A stretch of DNA of 64,000 nt from MFWN01 sp964594115 (GTDB lineage Archaea > Nanobdellota > Nanobdellia > Pacearchaeales > GW2011-AR1): positions 9,388-73,387 of the forward strand of contig CAZQLD010000003.1 in NCBI GenBank assembly GCA_964594115.1, given 5' to 3'. Below the pieces are notes generated by a model that made no database searches, was not told the origin of the DNA, and saw nothing but the letters and a program-made list of their open reading frames with translations. Shown one piece after another: positions 57,845 to 64,000 of this stretch. The first letter of the stretch is position 1. The number at the start of each line of letters is the position of its first letter. The translations under genes were made by a program, and so were the position numbers.

Positions 57845-59041
57845 TTATTCAGGCACGAGAGCAATAAAGCTGTGTCCTTTTAATTTGCTAAGTTCTTTAA
57901 CATCCACTAGTTTAACTGAATTAATTCTATCCTCATACTTGTAATATTCTTCTGCATTTCCTGCGTTTTCTTCAGCTACTAAATTCATCATTACTTCCTC
58001 ACTATTCTCGCTTCCAACATCCTTTAAGCCAATTAACTGCTCCTTAGCCTCTTGAAAATCTTTTCTTTCAAGTTTTTGCATTTTCTTAATTTCTTTTGAT
58101 ATAAGCTCTCTAATCTCTTTAACTTTTTCTTTTACAGTTCCAACATAAATCATTTCATAACCATAGTTTTTATCTTGCTCTAAAACCCCTTTAATAGCAT
58201 AAGCTAACCCTCTTTTTTCCCTTATTTCCTGAAATAACCTTGAAGACATTCCTTCAGTTAAAATAGCATCTAAAATTTCCGCAGCATATCTGCTCTTATC
58301 TTGTAAAGTAGGAGCATGATAACCAAAAACTAAATTAGCCTGTTCAATTCCTTTTCTTTTTTCTATTAATTCAAAATTCCTCATTACAGGCGATTCTACC
58401 TTTATGTCTTTTTCTGTCTTAGGAAAAATTTTCATTCCTAACTCACAAATTTCCTCAAAATTCCCTTTTCCTACTACAGTTAAAATCATATTATTAGTAG
58501 AATAATTGCTATATGCTTGCAAAACATCCTGTCTTGACATTTTGCTCATTGTGTCTATTGTACCAGCCCCAAACATGCCAAACGGCTTTTCATACAATAA
58601 CTCTTTAATCTTGTTTAAAACATATAATCTAGGGTTATCATTATACATTTTTATTTCTTCTAAAATAACACTCCTTTCTCTTTCTAAAGCCTCTTCTTCA
58701 AATAAAGGGTTTGATACTAAGTCAGAAGCAATATCTATCCCTATACCAAGATATTTACTTGGTAGTTTATTCCAAAAAGAAGTGGTCTCTTCACTTGTAA
58801 ATGCATTTAAAATGCCCCCTCTTTTCTCTACTTCCTCACTTATCTGCTTAGTATTTCTTTTTTTAGTTCCCTTAAAAACTAAATGCTCAATAAAATGAGA
58901 CACTCCTTTAAACTGCATATCTTCATATTCTGAACCCCATTTTACAGAAACAGAACTAGCTACAACAGGCAACCTTCTTTTCTCAAATAAAACAGTCAGC
59001 CCATTACTCAGTTTCTTTTTATGAAATTCTGGTTTTGCCAT
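57845..59041 (-). CDS. M16-family zinc peptidase
   Basis: The 398-residue protein has the inverted zinc motif HFIEH (His49, Glu52, His53) with the third ligand Glu about 76 residues later in RERSVILEEIKMY, and the family end GYEMIYVGTVKEKVKEI. It corresponds to the mitochondrial-processing-peptidase/PqqF-like single-chain form, in which two halves make a clam-shell. M16 peptidases are uncommon in archaea and this one may have been acquired. It is soluble with no signal peptide, so it acts inside the cell. Confidence 0.93.
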   Translation of the reverse strand: MAKPEFHKKKLSNGLTVLFEKRRLPVVASSVSVKWGSEYEDMQFKGVSHFIEHLVFKGTKKRNTKQISEEVEKRGGILNAFTSEETTSFWNKLPSKYLGIGIDIASDLVSNPLFEEEALERERSVILEEIKMYNDNPRLYVLNKIKELLYEKPFGMFGAGTIDTMSKMSRQDVLQAYSNYSTNNMILTVVGKGNFEEICELGMKIFPKTEKDIKVESPVMRNFELIEKRKGIEQANLVFGYHAPTLQDKSRYAAEILDAILTEGMSSRLFQEIREKRGLAYAIKGVLEQDKNYGYEMIYVGTVKEKVKEIRELISKEIKKMQKLERKDFQEAKEQLIGLKDVGSENSEEVMMNLVAEENAGNAEEYYKYEDRINSVKLVDVKELSKLKGHSFIALVPE

Positions 59042-59149
59042 CTTCTTTTATTTTTTATTTACTTCTCCTAACATTAATACTTAACTTCAACTCATTGCCT
59101 GTTTTAACCAATAGCTGGTTTAATATCTTTCAGTTATCAATAATTTATT

Positions 59150-59827
59150 TTATCTAATCTCCTTAATTACAATAAAATGTCTGTATTCTCCTTCACTTTT
59201 TATATCATATCTGATTTTTATATCTTTCCTAAATTCAGGCATTCCTAAAACAGCTGTTTCTGCTTCTCCTCCCTCAAAATCTAATCTAAATTTATATTTT
59301 TCTGCTAATTTCTTTAATTTCTCTAATTTTTTTTTATCAACAACCTCTCCTAAAAATTCCTTAGGAATCCCTTCGCAACTTATTTTAGTTAAAATAACCT
59401 TAAATTTATTTTTTAATAATTTCTCCCAAATTTCCTTACTTTTATAATCCCATAAAGGAGCATAAAATCCTAAATCAAGTTCAGAACAAATTCTCTTAAT
59501 CCTTTTCCCCTGATACGAACTTGCAATCCCTCCAACAATAACACTATCAACTTTCCCTTTAACCTTTCTAATTAGTTCTTTTAAATCATCAACTTCTTTT
59601 TCCTTCTCACCTTTACTGCCCATAACTAACAAACCTATATCCAGCATTTCAGCTTGCTTTTTTAGTAATTTAAGATCAGGCTTATGAAACATAAAACTAT
59701 CAAAATTTTTTGGTAAAACAGTCAACAGATACTTAATATCATAACCTTCTTGTTTAGCTAAATGCAAAGCTAAACAACTATCTTTTCCTCCTGAAAACAA
59801 TACTGCTGATTTCTTCAATTTCATCAT
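59150..59827 (-). CDS. dph6: Diphthine-ammonia ligase-like ATP pyrophosphatase (Dph6 family)
   Basis: The N-terminal PP-loop motif VLFSGGKDSCLALHLA identifies the ATP-PPase family; the C-terminal EGGEAETAVLGMPEF is the Dph6/MJ0570 signature. Dph6 amidates diphthine on EF2 in the last step of diphthamide synthesis. The enzyme has 225 residues. Two ATGs start the frame. It shares a symmetric TATA with the divergent gene and so is probably leaderless. Confidence 0.9.
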   Translation of the reverse strand: MMKLKKSAVLFSGGKDSCLALHLAKQEGYDIKYLLTVLPKNFDSFMFHKPDLKLLKKQAEMLDIGLLVMGSKGEKEKEVDDLKELIRKVKGKVDSVIVGGIASSYQGKRIKRICSELDLGFYAPLWDYKSKEIWEKLLKNKFKVILTKISCEGIPKEFLGEVVDKKKLEKLKKLAEKYKFRLDFEGGEAETAVLGMPEFRKDIKIRYDIKSEGEYRHFIVIKEIR

Positions 59828-59847
59828 ATATTATCTACAAAATAAAT

Positions 59848-59857
59848 ATTTATAAAT
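59848..59857. promoter_or_regulatory. Self-complementary TATA shared by a divergent pair
   Basis: ATTTATAAAT is a perfect palindrome whose centre is 25.5 bp from the dph6-like ATG at 59827 (minus) and 25.5 bp from the ATG at 59878 (plus). One TATA element can therefore serve both leaderless messages. Confidence 0.7.
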
Positions 59858-59877
59858 AAATGCCTCTAAGAAAATTT

Positions 59878-60267
59878 ATGAGGGATAGACCTGATTATGT
59901 TGGTGCCTGGAATCGGGCGCGTTTTGATGAATTGCCAAATAACTACAAACCAGAAATGCTAAATGCGAGCAATACAAGTCTTTTCTATATTTTTATTGAA
60001 ACAGAAAACAGACCAAATTTCACAGGAATATCAAAAGATTATTACGGAACTGCAAGAATTAAAGGATCAAAATTATCTAGCCTTATAAGATTTACAAAAG
60101 AATACAATAGAGAAGCAAAAGAAAAAGGAGGAAAAGAAGAAGAAATGACTTACAAAGCAATAAGAGTCACCCAAGGAAGAGTACCAGATGACGAAGAATT
60201 TTTTGCAGGATTAATAATTTCTGAAAAAGCAGATCCATTACCATTTATAATGAAGAAGCTATTATAA
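59878..60267 (+). CDS. Uncharacterised 129-residue protein
   Basis: A basic, soluble protein beginning MRDRPDYVGAWNRARFDELP, with ASNTSLFYIFIETENRPNFT in the middle and a C-terminal helix. No motif is recognised. The ATG at 59878 is chosen because it lies exactly 25 bp from the shared TATA; an ATG at 59860 would be too close. The divergent dph6-like gene is the likely coregulated partner. Confidence 0.62.
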   Translation: MRDRPDYVGAWNRARFDELPNNYKPEMLNASNTSLFYIFIETENRPNFTGISKDYYGTARIKGSKLSSLIRFTKEYNREAKEKGGKEEEMTYKAIRVTQGRVPDDEEFFAGLIISEKADPLPFIMKKLL

Positions 60268-60314
60268 TTAACAATTAACGAAAATTTCTTAAAACTTCTT
60301 TTCTTGCTTTTATT

Positions 60315-61229
60315 ATGCCAATTAATGCACATCCAGAATACTTAGCAGCAGAAAGAAAATTTCATATTGCAAAAACTGACAAAGAAAAACTTCTTGCACT
60401 GGAAGAAATGATGAAAACAATGCCTAAGCATAAATCAGCAGAGTCATTAAGAAAAAACATTAGAACAAGATACAAAAAACTAAAACAAAAGCTTGAAACA
60501 GAAAGAAAAAAGAAAAAAGCTGCGAGCAAAAAATTAGGAATCAAAAAAGAAGAGATGCAGGCAGTCATTATAGGTTTAACCAACTCAGGAAAATCCTCCC
60601 TTCTCTCTCTGCTCACCAATGCGCATTCAGAAATAGCTTCTTACCAATACACAACAAAATCTCCAACTATCGGCACTCTCAACTATGAAGGCTGCAAAAT
60701 CCAGATTATAGACATGCCAGCTATAGAAAATGAACTTTGTGATTTAGGAATCATAAACACAGCAGATACTTTGATTATAGTAATAGATGATATAAAACAG
60801 CTTCCCCAAATTCTTCCATTCTTAAAAAAAGCTTCTTCAAACAGGATTATTGCTTTCAATAAATCTGACTTGTTGAGTGAATCAGAAAAAAGAAAGCAAC
60901 AGGCAAGACTTCAGAGCAAGAGGCTTAATTTTCTGTTATTATCCTGCAAAACAAAAGAGAATATTAAAGAGCTCAAAGAAAAAATATTTCAAAGTTTTGG
61001 GAAAATAAGAATTTATACAAAAGAGCCTGGAAAAGAAGCAAATAAAGAAAAGCCCTTAATTTTATCTGAAAATTCAACAGTAAAAGACGTAGCAAAAAAA
61101 ATTCTCCACAGCTCACTAACAATAAAAGAAACGCGCGTTACTGGCCCTTCCTCAAAATTTCCTAATCAAAAAACAGGTCCTGACCATGTTCTAAAAGATA
61201 AGGATATTATAGAATTCCATACAAGATAA
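60315..61229 (+). CDS. DRG/Obg-related GTPase with TGS domain
   Basis: A helical N-terminal region precedes the G domain: G1 GLTNSGKSSLLSLLTN, a strand with DMPA in place of DxPG, NKSD in RIIAFNKSDLL, then a C-terminal TGS domain (PGKEANKEKPLILSENSTVK, ETRVTGPSSKFPNQKTGPDH). DRG GTPases act on ribosomes and translation. It has 304 residues versus about 360-370 in most DRGs, so some of the usual extension is missing. A TATA-like TTCTTAAAACTT is about 25 bp upstream. Confidence 0.88.
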   Translation: MPINAHPEYLAAERKFHIAKTDKEKLLALEEMMKTMPKHKSAESLRKNIRTRYKKLKQKLETERKKKKAASKKLGIKKEEMQAVIIGLTNSGKSSLLSLLTNAHSEIASYQYTTKSPTIGTLNYEGCKIQIIDMPAIENELCDLGIINTADTLIIVIDDIKQLPQILPFLKKASSNRIIAFNKSDLLSESEKRKQQARLQSKRLNFLLLSCKTKENIKELKEKIFQSFGKIRIYTKEPGKEANKEKPLILSENSTVKDVAKKILHSSLTIKETRVTGPSSKFPNQKTGPDHVLKDKDIIEFHTR

Positions 61230-62240
61230 TTAATCATAAGCTTTTTTAGCCAACTCATCCAGCTTTTTCTTATTAATTCCCTTTAATAAAGCAGAAAATT
61301 CCTTTGCAACAGCATTCTTTAAATCAAGAGGATGTAACTGTTTTTTAACAAATGCCTGTTCAATCTCTTTATAATTATCAAATTTCATATCCCCCCCATA
61401 TTTCTTGTCTCTTCTAACAACAAAGCTCTCATTTTTATCTTCTTTTATCACCATAATCACATATTTTAAAAAAGCCATCAATCCATTATTTGGGTCTCCA
61501 GCAACACATTCTGCTTTATTGATTTTTTCTTTGATAGACTTGTCATCCTCTATTAAATCGATTTTAGTTTTAGGAATACTTGAACTCATTTTCTTTCCAA
61601 CTAATCCAGGAATCATAGGATTCATTATCTCAACCCTTACATTATAATTTAGTTTAGGTAGATTTTCTCTTGCAAACATTAAAATTTTTCTCTGATCCAA
61701 GCCTCCAAACTGAACATCAACTTCTAAATACTCTTCATCTAGTGCCTGCATTATAGGATAAATAACTCCGCCTAGTTTCGGGTTATTGCCAAACTTAACA
61801 ACCTCTGCAGCAGCCCTCTTACAATCACGAATAGAAGTCATGGTTGCCATCTTTAATACATCAAAACTATATTCTGGTTTTAACTGAAACTCGCTTCCTT
61901 TAACAAACTCTATTTTTTTCAAATCAGTCCCTAATGCTTTAAAAATTTGAGTAATTGCCTCTTTATAATATCTATATCTTTTTTCCAAAACCACCCAGGG
62001 AGTCCCATCCAAAGCACCATGTAAATCAGCTAAAAGAACCTTAATCCTAAACCCTGCTTTAATAAAATCACTCAGTTTCAACAAAGGGAAAAAATAAGCA
62101 AGAGAGGGTTTTCCAGTAACAGAAGTTCCCCAATAAACTATAGGATTTTTCTTTTCTTCCAACAATTTTTTAAGTTCCTCCTCTGTAACAATCTCTTGAG
62201 TGTTCCTCTTAATCAACTGAAATTTTTTCCCAATATCCAT
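61230..62240 (-). CDS. tyrS: Tyrosyl-tRNA synthetase
   Basis: Class I aminoacyl-tRNA synthetase, 336 residues, archaeal length. The first signature appears as YWGTSVTGKPSLAYFFPLLK, the second as KKMSSSIPKTKIDL, and YPIMQALDEEYLEVDVQFGG contains the tyrosine pocket residues. The anticodon-binding domain is at the C-terminal end. It charges tRNA-Tyr. Its stop touches that of the convergent GTPase gene. TATA-like sequence lies about 25 bp upstream. Confidence 0.95.
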   Translation of the reverse strand: MDIGKKFQLIKRNTQEIVTEEELKKLLEEKKNPIVYWGTSVTGKPSLAYFFPLLKLSDFIKAGFRIKVLLADLHGALDGTPWVVLEKRYRYYKEAITQIFKALGTDLKKIEFVKGSEFQLKPEYSFDVLKMATMTSIRDCKRAAAEVVKFGNNPKLGGVIYPIMQALDEEYLEVDVQFGGLDQRKILMFARENLPKLNYNVRVEIMNPMIPGLVGKKMSSSIPKTKIDLIEDDKSIKEKINKAECVAGDPNNGLMAFLKYVIMVIKEDKNESFVVRRDKKYGGDMKFDNYKEIEQAFVKKQLHPLDLKNAVAKEFSALLKGINKKKLDELAKKAYD

Positions 62241-62318
62241 ACTAATTCATTAGTTTTTGCATTTATAAAGATTTTCTAAAAATTTAATAACTCTCTCAAA
62301 CTAAAAATATAAAACAAA

Positions 62319-62654
62319 ATGGACAAGCTCTTCAAAATCTCACTAGTGGGTTCTATATTAGGAATTTTCCTAATTTTATTTTTAGCTAACACCCTAACAC
62401 TAAAACAAACAAATATAGTAGACATCAACAAAAAACTTTTGAATAAAAAAGTACGCGTTCAAGGAACCATCTTTAACATAAGAAACTATGATTATTTTCA
62501 AGTCATCTCTATAAGAGATGAAACTGGAAAAATTGACATAACCCTCGATAAAAACCTAGAATTAACAAACATAAAAGAGATAACAGTAACAGGAAAAGTA
62601 AAAGAATACGAACAATATCTGCAGATTCAAGCAGACAAAATAATGAAAAATTAA
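62319..62654 (+). CDS. Membrane-anchored OB-fold protein (111 residues)
   Basis: An N-terminal hydrophobic helix (FKISLVGSILGIFLILFLAN) is followed by a single OB fold: VDINKKLLNKKVRVQGTIF, YFQVISIRDETGKIDITL and EITVTGKVKEYEQYLQIQAD. OB folds of this kind bind nucleic acids, as in the nucleic-acid-binding tRNA_anti family. The topology suggests the OB domain faces outside the membrane, which would be unusual for binding nucleic acid unless DNA is taken up. A binding role is inferred, not shown. Confidence 0.72.
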   Translation: MDKLFKISLVGSILGIFLILFLANTLTLKQTNIVDINKKLLNKKVRVQGTIFNIRNYDYFQVISIRDETGKIDITLDKNLELTNIKEITVTGKVKEYEQYLQIQADKIMKN

Positions 62655-62659
62655 CTTTC

Positions 62660-62926
62660 TTATTTTCTTTTCTTAATCCTTACTTCAACATATTTTTTAT
62701 TGAAGATATTTTTATCATAAATTTTTTGCTTTACATGAAAAAAAGATTTAATTCCCATAACTATCCCAGAAAAAATAAAAGAAAATATTCCTCCTAAAAC
62801 AATAAAATAGCTCCCAACTTTAACAAGAAGGGGCAGTGTATCTTCTTTTGAAACATTTAGCTTTCTCTTTGGCCTATAAACTTCAAGTCTAATCTTTCCC
62901 TTTTTTTTAACATATAACATAATCAT
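62660..62926 (-). CDS. Small basic membrane protein (88 residues)
   Basis: Basic ends (YVKKKGKIRLEVYRPKRK and VEVRIKKRK) flank one or two hydrophobic segments (VKVGSYFIVLGGIFSFIFSG, IVMGIKSFF). No family is known to me. It lies between convergent and same-strand genes at the end of the window and precedes nothing on its strand, so its partners are unclear. Confidence 0.6.
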   Translation of the reverse strand: MIMLYVKKKGKIRLEVYRPKRKLNVSKEDTLPLLVKVGSYFIVLGGIFSFIFSGIVMGIKSFFHVKQKIYDKNIFNKKYVEVRIKKRK

Positions 62927-62952
62927 ATATGTAATTCTTTGATAATCTAAGT

Positions 62953-63951
62953 TCAGGTTCCAGAATACTGAACCGCCCCAAATATAATATTTCCTGAACA
63001 GCTTCCTGCAACCCCTATAGGAACATACATCCTCCAGTAAGTTTCATTTACAGCATAATTTATTGTATCGTTATGTCTATAATTTAAATTAAATTCTTTT
63101 ATAACTGGAGCGCCTGTTAAATTAACATACAAAGAATCAAATTGCGAAATAGTTAAATAACTATCATTTGAACCAGTTAAGTTATACTGTTCAAAATCTA
63201 TTGATATGTTCTTTACACTTCCTAATGTACAGTTCATTGACAAATTATCTCCTTCATACATTGCATATCCTGACAAAGATAAATTCACTTCAACATTTCC
63301 TACATTCGTGATATTTGTTATATTCTCATTTGAAACAGATGTAGCATTCACTGTACCATAATTTATTATATTAGGAAGGCCAATAGCTAGAAGTGTTGAA
63401 ACATTTATATCATCACTATTTGTATCATTATCACCATAAGTATCATTAGCAAACATAGTACAATTCCACACCCCAGGATCTGAATAATACTGAATAGTAA
63501 AGGAACAATTTCCTAAAACATGATAAATATCATCAGCAATCCCCCCCCAACTAGTAAAATTATAAGTTATATTACAAGAGTTGTTTGTATAGTGATTATT
63601 ATTATCATCTGAACTGCCATAGCTAGAAGAGCTATGAAAAAATTCTGCAGAAACATAGTTTAAACCTGTTTCATTATTATAATCTCTTATTAATCCAACA
63701 CAATAAACAACCGTACTGGCATTTGCTATTAAAGTTATGCTCTCTGCACCATCATTTATACTAACATTTAAAACCTCAGGAGGAACCTCTCCAACAGTTA
63801 ATTGTGTTATTACAGTTACATTTTCTCCAACACCCCCCATTACAGGTGAAGTGAAAAAAGAGAATAATAAAAAGAGCAAAACTGCTTCTAAAAGAATGAA
63901 GATTCCCCCTAATAAATCAGTTCTAAATTTTTGGATATTTTTCAGTTTCAT
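62953..63951 (-). CDS. Sequon-rich surface protein
   Basis: A hydrophobic signal-anchor (FILLEAVLLFLLFSFFTSPV) precedes an ectodomain extremely rich in Asn, Ser, Thr and Tyr, with many N-glycosylation sequons (NVSIND, NASTV, NETGL, NNSCNITYNFT, NLTGSN, NDTINYAVNET). The repeated beta-sandwich look resembles S-layer or secreted adhesin domains of archaea. It lies two bases before a partial gene on the same strand, so the two are probably one operon of surface proteins. The paralogous type cannot be named. Confidence 0.75.
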   Translation of the reverse strand: MKLKNIQKFRTDLLGGIFILLEAVLLFLLFSFFTSPVMGGVGENVTVITQLTVGEVPPEVLNVSINDGAESITLIANASTVVYCVGLIRDYNNETGLNYVSAEFFHSSSSYGSSDDNNNHYTNNSCNITYNFTSWGGIADDIYHVLGNCSFTIQYYSDPGVWNCTMFANDTYGDNDTNSDDINVSTLLAIGLPNIINYGTVNATSVSNENITNITNVGNVEVNLSLSGYAMYEGDNLSMNCTLGSVKNISIDFEQYNLTGSNDSYLTISQFDSLYVNLTGAPVIKEFNLNYRHNDTINYAVNETYWRMYVPIGVAGSCSGNIIFGAVQYSGT

Positions 63952-63953
63952 TT

Positions 63954-64000
63954 TTAAGTACCTATTTCAACATAAATATAATAAGCAGTTGAACTGCCAA
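63954..64000 (-). CDS. C-terminal end of another surface protein (partial)
   Basis: On the minus strand the right edge encodes GSSTAYYIYVEIGT and a stop at 63954-63956, the type of Ser/Thr/Tyr-rich beta-strand end that the neighbour has. It is the tail of a gene that continues outside the window and lies directly upstream of the sequon-rich protein. Confidence 0.6.
   Translation of the reverse strand, partial: GSSTAYYIYVEIGT

Overview
The window reads as a piece of an AT-rich archaeal chromosome. The translation, replication and tRNA-maturation genes are archaeal: eL42, eS1, eS27, uS15, aIF2-alpha, Nop10, aEF1B, SRP54/FtsY, RadA, a zinc-finger RPA, GINS and GAN, KEOPS Bud32, and tRNA introns, one with a textbook bulge-helix-bulge. 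Many genes begin 22-28 bp downstream of a TATA element, so most transcripts are probably leaderless. Compact genes, many small membrane and surface proteins, and the rich set of short class III-like prepilins suggest a DPANN archaeon close to Pacearchaeota/Woesearchaeota. That placement is inference; no rRNA is present to test it.

Layout. 0.1-8.1 kb: end of an unknown gene, tRNA-Leu, then a minus-strand operon for a 1911-residue secreted protein, a 647-residue pilin-like protein and a 45-residue leader protein, followed by a perfect 29-bp palindrome and a decayed gene. 8.5-24.3 kb: information-processing core with tRNA-Val, -Thr, -Gln and -Arg, the eL42-eS1-NDK and eS27-aIF2alpha-DUF362-Nop10 operons, uS15 with the GAN nuclease, SRP54, FtsY, GINS, Bud32, an archaeal phosphoglycerate mutase and a cold-shock protein. 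24.3-30.6 kb: RadA, RPA, aEF1B, a degenerate HIT protein, a TrmB regulator with a palindromic operator, and two Nudix enzymes.

30.5-50.3 kb: a type IV filament/Tad-like superlocus. It contains a prepilin peptidase, about ten small proteins with a shared positively charged N-terminal motif followed by one hydrophobic helix, a Cys- and Pro-rich surface protein, an S-layer/dockerin-like protein, a lipoprotein on the opposite strand, a double-domain TadC platform protein, a TadA-type ATPase, two coiled-coil proteins, a GH130-like enzyme and three paralogous membrane proteins. Several transcription units, and also radA, carry nearly identical leader sequences (43 of 44 bases between radA at 25.3 kb and the 49.7-kb gene), which suggests common post-transcriptional or transcriptional control.

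50.4-64 kb: mixed housekeeping and repair. There is a Hef repair enzyme split into separate helicase and nuclease genes, an S2P-like membrane protein without an obvious HExxH, ThpR, an arginase-family enzyme, two small membrane proteins with unusually strong Shine-Dalgarno sites, an M16 peptidase, a Dph6-like ATP pyrophosphatase, a TGS GTPase, TyrRS, an OB-fold membrane protein, and a glycosylation-sequon-rich surface protein at the right edge. No rRNA, CRISPR array, insertion sequence or phage genes were seen.
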